A stretch of 64,000 nt of DNA from assembly GCA_037039925.1 (NCBI GenBank), contig JAXRKP010001331.1, positions 74,185-138,184 on the forward strand, given 5' to 3'. Made by a program: the position numbers and the translations under genes. The DNA is from Doris montereyensis (taxonomy: Eukaryota; Mollusca; Gastropoda; Nudibranchia; Dorididae). How positions within the stretch are numbered: the stretch's first letter is position 1; each line of letters starts with the position of its first letter. Under the pieces are notes generated by a model, which was given only the letters and a program-made list of their open reading frames with translations, was not told the origin of the DNA and did no database searches. This document shows, piece after piece, positions 12,312 to 23,553 of the stretch.

Positions 12312-13023
12312 ATGCCTCCTACTAAGGCTTCTACGAAGAAGTTAAGTTCGAAGAGTAAGATGAAGTTGAGTAGGAAAGTGGCGTTGGAGAAGGCAAGAGC
12401 GGCTTTGCAGCAGCAGCGGCTGCAGCGGCAGCAGCAGGAGGGGCAACAGGATGAGATGCCTTTGAGCCCTCAACCATCTTCTTCTTCTTCTTCCCGCCTC
12501 CTCCATGTCAGCATCAGCCCGGAAGCTATTTCTAAAGGAATATCAGAGCCTGACCATGACAAGCGTATGACCACATTTCTCAATCCTCTTGTGGCAGAAC
12601 ACATCCGGGACGTGTATGTTCGGCTCTCCGATGATGATCTTTTGAGGAGATGCCTTGATGGAAAGACTCAGAATGCAAATGAGAGCATCCACGCTTTGAT
12701 TTGGTCTCGATGCCCCAAGCATAAGTTTGTAAGTAAGCAGCGTTTAGAGATTTCTGTAGGATTAGGTGTAGGAGAATTCAACCAAGGGGGCAAGAGCATC
12801 GCAACGTTTTATTTCGGCGCTAGGATTAGGTGTAGGACATTCTTTCTGGAAGTATGGAGCTAGGAGAGATAATGTTAGGAAGAGGAAATCAGAGGAAGCT
12901 TGTGAAGCTGTGTCCAAGAGGAGGAGAGAGATCAGGAGAATAGCAGACAAGAGAAGAGGAACGACTTCAACAGCTAGAGGGCGGAGAGCAGTATGCTGCG
13001 GGCAGTTTTTTAAATGGATTTAC
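12312..13023 (+). pseudogene. C-terminal remnant of a Mutator-like transposase
   Basis: From ATG at 12312 a basic, Gln/Ser-rich N-terminal part (residues 1-60, poly-Q and poly-S) leads into VAEHIRDVYVRLSDDDLLRRC, then GKTQNANESIHALIWSRC, then VGLGVGEFNQG. The TQNxNES...IW.RCPK block is characteristic of animal Mutator-like transposase proteins near their C-terminus. Near 12820 the frame must shift by one to continue as LGLGVGHSFWKYGARRDN and a strongly basic tail. The DDE core that should precede these blocks is missing, so this is an internally deleted or chimeric gene. A related motif precedes the end of the transposase at 38.9 kb. Confidence 0.7.
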
Positions 13024-13414
13024 GTCAGATATTGAAATGGATTTACGCCGCACTCGGATGAGTATCAATAGTTTTAAGTAAAATCTATCCATTTAAGTCT
13101 CTTTCTTATCTCTCCACAGGACTCTGATTGTTGTGAATACTTTTTGTTGTGGTGTACCAAGTGTTTATAAGTTGTATGTCAATGTGTGAGATTATGTCAT
13201 GTAAATATCAAGTTACCGTGTATACTAAAAGCATGAAATTTTATGACTAATCACATATTTTAAAGCAAATTTTAAGCTCTTTCCACAGGTATTGGTTTGT
13301 ATTTTGGATAAACAAACAGTATTGGGGGTTTGAATGGCTTCAATTCTTTAAACCAATGATTTATTCCATTTTTCAATTTTTCTCAAAATGAATTTTTTTA
13401 GGGGTGGGGTTACA

Positions 13415-14212
13415 ATGTAGAAAATTTCTCAAAAACCATCAATACAATACCTTTGAAATTTGGCATAGTTGTTTGCAAGTAGTTTGTCTTTATAGCTTAT
13501 TGAGCGTTTTGTTTTAAAATGATAATTTTTTTATGTAAGTGGATTTTTTCCACAAATAATCTGAGAAAATGAAGGAAATTCTGCCTGGCCTCACAGCCTT
13601 TCACTCATATGAGCACAAAAAATTATATATTTCAAATATATAAAAAAAATTCTTATACGTTTTGACACTGTATTCATACTTACCTCCACAGCAAATTTCA
13701 ATGAATCCTTATTATGGATAAGGAGAAATAATTTTCTTTAGATTATATCATTTTAGGGGTCTCGGACCTTGAGTTATGCCCTATGCAAAAAATTCACATG
13801 CAATCTAGAAAAAGCAGTCAAATATGGCATACCGATGCCTATCTGACTTGTATAAAACATAAAGAGACCCCTAAAATGATATAATCTAAAGAAAATGATT
13901 TCTCCTTATCCATGATAAGAATTCATTGAAATTTGCTGTGGAGGTAGGTATGAAGACAGTGTCAATGCTCGAGAAGAATTTTCATATATTTGAAATATAT
14001 AATTTTTTATGCTCATATGAGTGAAAAGCTGTGAGGACGCGGCAAAATTTCCTTCATTTTCTCAGATTATTTCTGAAAAAATCCATTTACATCAAAAATT
14101 ATCATTTTAAAACAAAACGCTCAATAAGCTATAGAGACAAACTACTTGCAAACAACTATGCCAAATTTCAAAGGTATTGTAGTGATGGTTTTTGAGAAAT
14201 TTTCTACATTGA
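13415..14212. repeat. Internal palindrome within MULE G (two ~350-bp arms)
   Basis: The left arm (13415-13770) and right arm (13865-14212) are inverted copies. Paired words include ATTTGGCATAGTTGTTTGCAAGTAGTTTGTC, AATGAAGGAAATT, GCTCATATGAGTG and GACCCCTAAAATGATATAATC. The spacer is about 95 bp. The arms could fold into a very long hairpin. Confidence 0.85.
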
Positions 14213-14639
14213 TCGGCTTGGCCAATCGCTGCATCGGATTTCGACACACCACCGCCTCGGCCAATGAAATTGTTTGAAATAGGTGTCATTCATTTGAATG
14301 TAAGGATTCGGTATCGTTTCGTACAAAACTAGCGAGTTTACCAACGAACTGCTCTTGAACTGCCGATTCCAACGATGTATAATATGCTATGGTTTGATGC
14401 CTAGTTAGCCTTCTATGAAACCCGTTGTCAAGGGCATTTTATGCATTTCTTGCTCAAAATCGATCAAACCTCACTCATTTTGAAATCAATTTGAAGTATT
14501 TTATCGTCATTTTTGGATATTGAGACTTAGCTAAATCGATTTAGCAGCCATCTATCCTGCATACTAGCATGAAAACAGAAAATCGATAATTCAAAAGTAA
14601 GTATTATTTTACGCGATTCCTCAACCCCTTAAAAACAAG

Positions 14640-14955
14640 TCATTGGAATTTAATTATGTATACCATGAAATAAACCAAACCTTGTCATATTCACATATAG
14701 GTAGATCAGCAAATCAATAATAGTAAATGTTTTTTCAGACAGTTCCAATTATTTCCTTTATAAAATAAATCATTGATCATTGTATGAATGGGGTGGCACA
14801 AATACTGTGCACTGACTCTGCCACTCTAGTCCAGTCACACTTCCTCATTCTTTTACTGACAGTGCAAGATATGTCATGATGACAGCATCCACTGGAAACA
14901 TCATAGAAACATTTATTTTCTTGCTTTGAAGTATGTTTTCCTTTTATGATGTATG
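14640..14955. other. COPB1 intron 6, no gene
   Basis: Unremarkable AT-rich sequence between MULE G and the decayed exon copy; nothing recognised. Confidence 0.4.
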
Positions 14956-14960
14956 CTTTT

Positions 14961-15034
14961 TGGGACTGGAAGAGTTCAACAAATTATAAATAATGAAGAA
15001 CCATATTCTCACCAGGGATAGTGTGGCAAATCTG
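14961..15034 (-). pseudogene. Decayed partial copy of COPB1 exon 6
   Basis: The plus strand here (GGGACTGGAAGAGTTCAACA ... TCTCACCAGGG ... GTGTGGCAAATCTGG) matches exon 6 at about 15470-15549, including the region around the splice acceptor. It has several substitutions and a short deletion. It lies about 500 bp downstream of the real exon in the direction of transcription. The acceptor AG is altered and stops arise, so it is unlikely to be spliced. Confidence 0.75.
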
Positions 15035-15131
15035 GAAGAGTTCATTATTGAATTTGATTATCCTAAGCTAACTAAATAGCATAAAAAACATCCACTGCAG
15101 ATTCAATATAAAGAAAGCCAGACGAGTGCAA

Positions 15132-15316
15132 ATGACCGGAAATGGATGAAAAAGTGATAACTCATCGTCCAAAAATTTATTCACCTTTTCCCAGTGTCGA
15201 TAATTGTTCATGTTGACTTCGATTTCCTTGATTTTCCCTGATAATTGTCCTCAAAGTTTCAGTTTCCCTACCATTTCTTCGTTTTCCCTGATTTCCCTGA
15301 TATGTGGGAACCCTGT
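15132..15316. repeat. Interspersed repeat N, copy 1
   Basis: Shares ACCGGAAATGGATGA, CTCATCGTCCA-like, GATAATTGTTCATGT and TGGGAACCCTG with 35950-36153. The shared right end GGGAACCCTG is compatible with a hAT-type terminus (CAGGGTTCCC). Non-coding. Confidence 0.6.
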
Positions 15317-15407
15317 AGACATGAAGCCTAATAGAAAACAATCCTAACATATAACATTAAAATCTGTTGCAACAAACAAGGAATGAATAACGGTAAAATT
15401 TGCACAC

Positions 15408-15545
15408 CTTGATGGCAGTAGGTGCACTGGACAAAGTAACCAAGGTTCCTGCTGCCTCGTAGCGAACAGCGGGACTGGAAGAGTTCAACAAATTGTAAAT
15501 ACAACGGATGAACCGTGCCCTCTCACCAGGGTTAGCGTGGCAAAC
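15408..15545 (-). CDS. COPB1: COPB1 exon 6 (beta-COP), intact
   Basis: The exon is 138 bp, exactly 46 codons. It reads [20 protein letters not shown], then [20 protein letters not shown] and PTAIK, nearly identical to the same stretch of animal beta-COP. The acceptor TTTTGCAG and donor AAG|GTGTGC are in place. This part is in the N-terminal HEAT-repeat solenoid. Confidence 0.97.
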
Positions 15546-16660
15546 CTGCAAAATGAGAATGACAGTAGGTAATAAAATCTTCTCACATATGTCTTTTCCA
15601 TTCTCTTTCGGAAACCATATGATCTTTTAAAATAAGATATAAACACTTCTTAATTAAATCGTCTCTGAAGTTTCACATTGATTCATTTGACAATCATTTA
15701 AAGAAAGAGATAAACGTGGGGAAAAAGGAAGGCACTTTGAAATAATAAAATATAATAAAATAAAGTGAATCTATTTAACAATTCATTCAACAATGAGAAA
15801 GAATAAAAACTCATGAGCAAATTTATAATTTAGACATCAGGATTGTAGACTGGGGAAGAAGAACTTTTAAACAAGACTTACCTCTTAAAGCCCTGAACAA
15901 CACTGTCAGCGTTCGGCAGCCATTCACGTTTCGACTGAACAACGCTGTCAGCGTTTACTCTAGTATTATTTTGTTTGACTTAAGTATAAGTTTTATAATC
16001 AAAGGGAAATCACTCTACTTATTCACAATGCCCCATGAAAGTGAAAGTAGAATGAAAACAGCTGAAAAATCTTGTGTTTTCTTGCCTTTTTTCTTCAATC
16101 CTGTAAATCAGATGATTTTGTTTACAAATATGGCTTTTGCTAGTTCCTCTAGTGCACCTTACCGAGCCGTGCTCGATGGTTGACAGCACAACAAGCCTTA
16201 GATAGAACTCTGTACTGTTGATGAAGGTTCTGATTTAGACAATGATGAACTGAGTGAATCTGATGATAATTTGTTTGAGTTCTGATGGTGATTTTCATAT
16301 GGAAGACAGTGACGATTCTGATAGATCTAGTGATCCCAGTGGTGCAAAAATCTATTTTCATTAGTTTATTGATGTTGATTTGAAACTGCATTTAATGCCT
16401 GTTATTTTGATCTATGATTTATCTTTCTATCTCTAATATGAAGCTTGTTATAAATATTTTAAAATAAGTCGTCTGCACGCATCCTAGACCAACAAAAAAA
16501 ATTCCAGGAAAATGAAGAAATAATTCTGGCTTTTAAGAGTTAATTTGTTATTCAACAAACCCAGAGCCATTATAAGCATTTCATGTGAGAAAACCGTAAA
16601 CAGATACCCTACCCTGTTGACTTTTCTCTTCTTACTTTCTACTATTATCAACTTACATCC
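15546..16660. other. COPB1 intron 5, right of exon 6; no gene
   Basis: AT-rich. ORFs near 15971-16391 show no recognisable domain, and their low complexity suggests chance. A CGTGAACG/GTCAGCGTT-like near-repeat occurs at 15903-15955. Confidence 0.4.
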
Positions 16661-16671
16661 ATCCAACTTGT

Positions 16672-16935
16672 GTGAGTGGTGCCAAGTGGTTAAATTGCCG
16701 GATAGGATCTTGAGGTCCCAAGTTCAAATCTTAGCAAGGCTAGATCTGACGTTGTGTTCCTTGGGAGAGACATTTAACACACATTTTCCCCTTGACACAG
16801 GTGCAAAAGGATACAAACACTAGCTTGGGAGTCAAGAAGGTGATTATTATCACTTGTTCCACTTCATGTTACAGAAACCCGGATACACTCTGGCTTTGTG
16901 GGTTATAATGGCATTGAGGAACTTTACTTTATTTT
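16672..16935 (+). mobile_element. tRNA-derived SINE
   Basis: GTGGTGCCAAGTGGTTAAAT (16677-16696) fits a pol III A box and GTTCAAATCT (16722-16731) a B box, at tRNA-like spacing. They are followed by an unrelated body reading GGAGAGACATTTAACAC and a T-rich end near 16935. This is the standard head-body layout of a tRNA SINE. It lies in a COPB1 intron. Confidence 0.7.
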
Positions 16936-17140
16936 TCAACTGAACAGAAGAAAAGAATGAACAGTCTTGAAAGCACCTCCAAACCCAGAACATCTTACAT
17001 TCTGAATGCTAGAATAATTCTTTTATCGCAACAAGTCATTGCGAGGACCCCCCCCTCCCAATCAAATCCATGAAAAACGATGCTTAATAAAGCAGGGGAC
17101 GGCATAAGCGGGTAAGATGTCACAATGTTTCTTGTCATAC

Positions 17141-17233
17141 CTTGTAAATCAACTCGACAATAACCAGCTGTAGAATGTCACCGAAAGATGTGACCTGGTC
17201 GATGCAACTGCTGAGGTAGTCCAGAGCTCTTTC
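17141..17233 (-). CDS. COPB1: COPB1 exon 5 (beta-COP), intact
   Basis: The exon is 93 bp, 31 codons: [20 protein letters not shown] then [11 protein letters not shown]. It joins exon 4 (ending HADQ) and exon 6 (starting VCHAN) in phase 0. The splice sites ATGTAG|GAAAGA and AAG|GTATGA are normal. Confidence 0.96.
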
Positions 17234-17699
17234 CTACATGTGGGATGAAAAAGACAGGACAAGCCAAAAGTAATCAAATCAAGCTCTTAATGGAAAGAGA
17301 AGGAGAAAAAAAGGAACAGAAGAAAAATTACAGAACTGGGTTCCAAAGGATCAATATCTTCCTGAAAGGAAATACTGTCAATAAAATTAAAGTGAAACCA
17401 ATTCCAATATTATCTTTTCAGATTTTTTTATTATTCGATCCACACAGTTTAACGATACAAGAAAAATGTGTATTATATACATAGTAACAAATAATATTCT
17501 GTCAAATCCCTGTGGGAGTAACCATCCCCCATCAGGCACGTACATAGGTTTGCGGATAGTGGAATGGCCTCTAGATATGGAGGTTAGCTGCGAATAACTA
17601 ATAAGCAGTCGTGGACAATCTGGCACTGGTCATAGAGGGTGGGGTTGAGTTACAGAATGGGAACTCAGCTCTTAAAAAATAACCCAACATACCCACAGA

Positions 17700-19745
17700 A
17701 ATGACCAGCAGGTGAATAATAACCTCTCTCCCGGTAAACAGATCTCGTCAGCCTGGTAAGGTAGTCTATCAAGGAGATGGAAAACTCCGATTTCAAACCA
17801 TGGGCAGACATGGCTCATTAACCTGGGAGGGTAGCCTGTCTAGGAGTGAATCTCAAAATAAATCCTGGTCCTCCTAGTCAGGGGGTTGGGCGTGGGGCCA
17901 GCAACCCTACCCTGCAAAAATCAGCATCGCTACAGAAACGTCAACAAAGAATCTAGTTACGCCAACGTTGGGCACAGGTAAAGTGTCAGGTACGCACAAC
18001 GCCTCCCTGGGACAGTGGAGAGTGCAAAACCCAAGGAAAATCTCCAGAATTGGCACCTAGAATGTCCTTACTCTGTACGAGACAGGGAAATGCTCACAAG
18101 TAGCCTCAGAATTCAGGAATTATCAACTGGATATTCTTGAAATCAGTGAAACTCATTGGATAGGATTAGGAGAAACAAAATTATCAACTGGTGAAACAAT
18201 AATTTATTCAGAAAACACAGACAACAATGCAACCCACGCTGGAGGAGTTGGTTTTATGTTATCAAGAAAAGCCCAAACCTCACTTATTTTATGAAAACCA
18301 ATGGGACTTGGATTATATCAGCCACTTTTAGAACCAGCAACTGGCGAATAAATCTAAATCCAATCCAATGCTATGCCGCCCCAACGAATGACAAGAAGGA
18401 AGATGTCAAAGTAGATTCTACGAGCGGCTCATGCAAAAGCTGAAAGACATCACGTCGAAGGACATTTCAATAGTAATGGGAGATTTCTACGCCAAAATAA
18501 GGGATGACAACAAAGGACTTAAAGAAGTCATGGGAAAACACGGATTAGGGACAATGAATGAAAACAGAGAAATTTTTGTGGACATGTGTGCAAGCTACAA
18601 CCTTATGATAGGAGTCAGTCTTTTCAAACACAAAAGAATACGCCTTGCCGCCCGATTTCACCAGATCAAAAGGCACAGAACCAAATTGACCATCTGTGTA
18701 TCAACAAACGATTTAGATCCTCTCTCAGCGATGTTAAAGTTCATCGAGGAGCAGATATAAGTTCAGATCACCACCTTGTTATAAGGAAAGTAAAATTTAG
18801 ACTGAAATGATACAGAGACACACCAACAACTATAACCAAGAGGAAATACGCTGTCAGCCTTCTAAGGAACGAAGGAAAAAAGAAAAATTTTCTCTCACAA
18901 TTTCCCATCGATTTAAGGCTCTGACAGGACCAGAGGACAGTTTCATAGAAGACCATTGGAGGGACCTGAAAGATGTGTGGACAGCAACATGTGAGGAAAT
19001 GCTCGGCAAGAAACAACAACACCAGAAAGAATGGATTTCTCAAGAGACCTCCATAAAGATAGAAACATGCAGGAAGGCAAAAATGCAGCTACTTATGTCA
19101 AGAACCAGAGCAACCAAGACCCAATCAGCCTTATGCACAGAGGCCAATGCTCAAGTAAAGAAAAGAGTAAGAACAGACAAAAGAAAGTATTTTGAAGAAT
19201 TAGCCAAAGAGGCCAGTGAAGTGGCAGAAAAGGGAAATATGAGACATGTCTATGCTGTAACTAAGAAGCTAACAGTTGAAATACAGGCAAGGAAGTAGAG
19301 TCATAAAAAACAAAAGCAGCAATCTTCTTACCACAAAAGAGGAACAAATGTCTCTTTAGAAGGAACTCTTCTCAGAACTGCTGAATTGACCACCACCTGC
19401 ACAACCCCCAAAGAGCAGCCAATAGAAGACCTAGGTATAGCTACAGTTGCCCCACCACCAGCGGAGATTCGACACGCAATCAGAAAGATAAAGAATGGAA
19501 AGGTAGCAGGACCAGATGGTATACCTGGAGAAGCACTGAAAACAAACACAGAGTGCTCCGTTGCCATATTACATAACCTTTTCACAAAGGTCTGGGAAAA
19601 GGAATATTTTTCGAAATGACTGGAAAGAGGGTCCCGTTGTCAAATTACTTAAAAAGGAGACCTCAATAAGCTCACTAACTACAGGAGGATAATGCAACTG
19701 TCAGTTCCAGGAAAAATTCTCAACAGTTATCATTGAAAGACTTAA
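17700..19745 (+). mobile_element. LINE-B, 5' part (UTR, endonuclease, start of RT)
   Basis: A GC-richer 5' UTR runs to about 18040. The endonuclease begins at the IGTWNVLTLYETGK-like block near 18050, with GGVGFMLSRKAQ and IVMGDFYAKI at 18470-18490. An MGKHGLGTMN block follows near 18530, and ADISSDHHLVI near 18755. A charged linker (18807-19298) follows. The RT starts with EIRHAIRKIKNGKVAGPDG near 19460-19520, then DWKEGPVV and LSVPGK near 19700. Several frame breaks are present. The element is interrupted at TTAA (19742-19745) by a piggyBac-like insertion and resumes at 21883. Confidence 0.82.
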
Positions 19746-21882
19746 CCCTTTTCAGGCGGGTCCCATATTTTTGCATGCCGCTGGTCACTTTAAACACACC
19801 TACGCTACTGGCGGGTCCCGTATATTTGCATCACTCCCGGTCTTCCAGCAAGACAAAGCGTTAGTGGCGGGTCCCGTATAACTGTATTGCAGTGCACTCA
19901 AACTTTGGCTGAGTCAAAGACAGGTTTCGGGGATGCCTCTATTCTGACCAATTACGCTGATCAACCCACGCCACGCCAAACAGAAAAAAGTCTATTATTC
20001 TAAAGGGGTAAAAGTGACACTCGATACATTTCTTATAAAGAGATACAACAGCACACAAGAGCTCTATCTCAAATGCAGGCTGTGGACCCTCGGCAAAGTG
20101 GACAAAACTAAAGACTCTTCTGGACAGATGTCAATTACTTTAGTAAGAAGCTCCACCCACAAGCAAGAAATAGTGATTGATATAAATAAAAGATATCAGT
20201 GGCCAATCACATTGCACACCTATGGTCAGCCTGAATGGATGGCGTGACCTTCAGTCAGTAGAAAGAAACCATGTTCAGGGTTGACCAATCAGGGAGAGCC
20301 TTGTGTTGATGTTATATTGTCAAAAGTCACATATGTCAAAATACATCTCCACCCCTTTTTCACATAAGAATGAAGAGATTAGAATATTGAAAGTACAAGG
20401 GAAAATTGAAGCTTTCATCTGAGTTCAGCGATCAGGAACTTTGATCTCAAACAAGTCCATTTCACATGATCATGATGACATGTGATATCTGGACAAGAGG
20501 AAGGATGGCTATTGGAAGTGTATAGACATTATAAACTACAAGAGTCTATCTTCCTACTGTATAGAAAGGACTAAGGAGGAGACTTACATCCAGAAGTGGG
20601 GGAATATTGTGAAAAACCACTGGATTACGTAAGGAGTGGGGTCTGTTTGGGAGGAGGTGGATTTCTATTGAACTGTAGGAAGGGAACAGCCAATAATACA
20701 AAACGATGGTCACTCAAGTCATTGTAAATGAGAAGAGAGGGTGATACTAGTTATAGACATAGGGTAAAGAGGGAGTTTTCAAAAGCATGAGAAGCATGTA
20801 GCTGACAAGAGGTGTTAAGTCTTGGATAGAGCACTTTGCCGCAGCTGAGGCGATACACACTTGTGAAAGCAATAAACCGGGGGCCTGCTTCTTTCATCAT
20901 GGGAATGTGTTACCTATGCACATTGGACTCGGCCATGGATTAGCGAAAGGCAGTTGGACATTTCCTCTATTATTAGTATTATAAGTTCCATCATTTTATT
21001 TAGAGGTGAGAATGAAAATGATTCCTTTAGAAATAAAGATAATAAACGTTGTTCATTGAAACTTTACAACATAAAATTTGACACAGCCAGTTATTGAATA
21101 ACTGGAGTAAAGCCTGACCATGTAGCCACGTGCCCCCCCCCCCCTCCCGCTCTATATGTTACCTCATCTGTCTGTCTGTCTGTCTCATTTTCTCCGTCCT
21201 CTTTATTCGTCTTTCTTTATCTTCCTTGTTCTCTTTATGTCTCCTGTTTGTTTCCTTTCCTCTTTCTCTTTCCCTTTCTATCCCTCCCTCATCTCTCTCC
21301 ATCTCTCTTATGGCAGTTGAAGTTTTGTTTTCTTCTTTCTTTTTGTCTTTTCTTTTTGTTTATTGTTGTTATGAGGCTTGCTCTGTTGATGAACATTGCT
21401 CGATGGATCATTGCACCAATGGCTCTATTAGTATTTGTTTCATCAAGCATTGTTTAATGTTTCTTTGTTTCTGTCTCCTTCTTGCTTATGAAGATTGGGC
21501 ACACTGAAGATTTTCGGTCCTGACCTGTTTTCTATCTATTCATATAATACCTTTCATATTCCTCTTCATTAGTAATAGCCCAACTGCAGTATTATTCCTT
21601 TTCATGTTTAATAAAAGTAGGCTGTAATAGATGTTATTGTTAGTAAATAATGCAGTATACACACGATGACAATAACAATAACTAAATCAATTGCCCGCTT
21701 TGTCACCTTACTCAACGAAGGTCACAAACAATCAAAATAATCACAGGTACGTCGTGGTCATACGCAGCAGCCTCGTCAGCGGGGTGAGAAAACTATCGGT
21801 ACCACGTGCGGAAGCCTCGTACACAGCGGAACGAGATTATTGACCCATATTGAGGTCAGCCAGCAGGTTAGCCTTACAATGG
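19746..21882 (+). mobile_element. piggyBac-like non-autonomous element, copy B1
   Basis: TTAA flanks the element on both sides (19742-19745 and 21883-21886), the hallmark of piggyBac insertion. The ends are CCCTTTTCAGGCGG and ...GCCTTACAATGG, an imperfect inverted pair of about 12 bp. Removing the element joins LINE-B reading IIERL-K-RAIDAQPRDKQAG without loss, so this is an exact insertion. The 2.1-kb body has no recognisable transposase. It carries three subterminal GGCGGGTCCCRTA boxes, a C-run plus polypyrimidine tract (21130-21350), and is closely similar to B2 at 25.5 kb. Confidence 0.88.
19755..19878 (+). repeat. Three GGCGGGTCCCRTA boxes at the piggyBac left end
   Basis: Boxes begin at 19755, 19810 and 19866, spaced about 55 bp apart. 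The same three occur in B2 at about 25536, 25592 and 25647. Repeated subterminal words next to a TIR are typical transposase-binding sites; binding itself is inferred. Confidence 0.75.
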
Positions 21883-23195
21883 TTAAAAGGGCAATCGATG
21901 CCCAACCACGAGATAAGCAAGCAGGAGACAAAATAGATCATGTACTGACCAAACAACCACATTGCGCACCATTGTTGAGCAATCGTTTAGAGTGGAATTC
22001 ACTCCTAAACATCAATTTCATCGACTTTGAGAAAGCATTTGACAGCCTCCATAGGGATTCTCTTTGAAAACTCCTGTGACATTATAGATTACCCTTAAAA
22101 CACAAAAATAATACAGAAATCATATGAAGATATGACTGCGAAAGTAGTGCATGCTAGAAAAATCTCTGAATCTTTCAGCATCAAGACGGAGTTCACCAAG
22201 GCTGTCTTCTTTCTCCCTTTTTGTTTCTTTTAGCCATTGACTTCCTGATGAAAATGCAACAGACAGAAGCAGAAATGACATTCAATGGACTATGACAAAA
22301 CAAGTTAACGACCTAGACTTTGCCAATGATATCGCTTTGCTTTCACACGCACAAGCAAATGCAGGAGAAAACGGATGCCATTGAGACCATAGCATCATCT
22401 GTGAGACTCATTACTACAAGAAAACCAAGACTCTTTGCAACTGCAAAAGCTGCAACACTGCCAATAACCCTAAAAAGAGAACTGTTGGAAAATATGGACA
22501 AATTTTACCACCTAGGTAGCATGATTGGTGGCAAGGAGGTGTGGAAGAAGATGTCAAACCAGGATACAGAAGGCAAACAAGCATTTTTAAGCTTTAACAA
22601 GGTATGGTCCATCAAAAGTTTACCAGAAAGAATCAAACTAAGGATATTCAATTCAAATGTCAAGTCAGTGCTAACATATGGTTCAGAAACATGGAGAACT
22701 ACAAAAACTACGCTACAAAAAATACAATCATTCATAAATAGATGTCTGAGGAGAACTGTCAAAATATTCTGGCCTGAAGTTATGTCAAAGAACTGGACAA
22801 GTATCAGCTGAAAAAGATTTTAAATAAAGAAATGGAGGTGGATAGGCCACACGCTTAGGAAAGGATCCCAACACACCAAGACAGAGCCTAACATGGAACC
22901 CACAGGGCTAAAGATCGAGGGGTCGGGCCAAGGGCTACATGGAGAAGAAAATTGGAGGGAGAGATGAAGAAGACGGGGCTAATATGGAAATCTATGGAGA
23001 GGCTGAACCAGAAGAGAAGTGATTGGAGGTTATTTGTTGACGGCCTATGCTTGCCAGCGAGCTAAAAAAGGCAGTAGATAAATTTTGTCAAATACATCCT
23101 ACAAATTGGTCCACTTAATTCAAATTTTTCCATGCACATAAAATGTTATGAAAGAACTTAAAAGAAAGATAAGATAAGATAAGATACAATTTTAT
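21883..23195 (+). mobile_element. LINE-B, 3' part (RT and 3' tail)
   Basis: Continues the RT: DAQPRDKQAG, then INFIDFEKAFDSLHRDSL near 22010-22065. LDFANDIALLSHAQ near 22315-22355 has FAND where FADD is expected, so the catalytic box is mutated. YHLGSMIGGKEVW and VKSVLTYGSETW follow, then a C-terminal RWIGHTLRKGS block near 22835. The ORF ends near 23070, followed by a GATAA tandem tail at 23166-23190, consistent with short-repeat 3' ends of RTE-type LINEs. Several frame breaks show decay. Confidence 0.82.
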
Positions 23196-23199
23196 TGTC

Positions 23200-23553
23200 C
23201 AAAAGTGGCATATTGTTATGGTGTTACAATACCTTCAATACAATATGAAATACAACACACTTTTACTATACATAAATTGCTCTTGACACACAAGCAGCTT
23301 TTATGCACATTTAAGCATTACATGATTAAAATATGTTTAACATAACATATAGTAAAAAAAAAAAATTCTAATACATGTTAATGTAATTATTGCAATGAAT
23401 AATATTCTAAAGGGCGGTGATGCTAATGAAAATGGTGATGGTAGTGATAATAATTTTACAGATGATGGTAAGAAAGATCTTTACATCTTTCCTTAAGGCA
23501 CAGCAAAAAATAAATGATAAAAGGATGAACAAGAAAAAATCAACATGATTTAC
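23200..23553. other. COPB1 intron 4 sequence, nothing recognised
   Basis: Follows the LINE-B tail; AT-rich, with an A run near 23352. No gene. Confidence 0.4.

Larger units (their letters stand above)
11123..14639 (+). mobile_element. Mutator-like (MULE) element G with long terminal inverted repeats
   Basis: The segment at 11123-11557 matches the reverse complement of 14214-14639 over about 430 bp. Anchors are TTGAGGAATCGC, ATGCAGGATAGAT, TTCAAGAGCAGTTCG and AAACGATACCGAATCC. Inside is a transposase C-terminal fragment (12312-13023). A second inverted pair (13415-13770 and 13865-14212) fills the right half. Long TIRs plus a Mutator-like protein tail support a MULE. The catalytic core is absent, so it looks like a non-autonomous derivative. 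It lies in COPB1 intron 6. Confidence 0.8.

Noticed and set aside
21130..21507. Hydrophobic membrane-protein-like ORFs in the piggyBac copies
   Set aside because: They are produced by a pyrimidine-rich tract (Leu/Ser/Phe codons) and are not kept in frame between copies.
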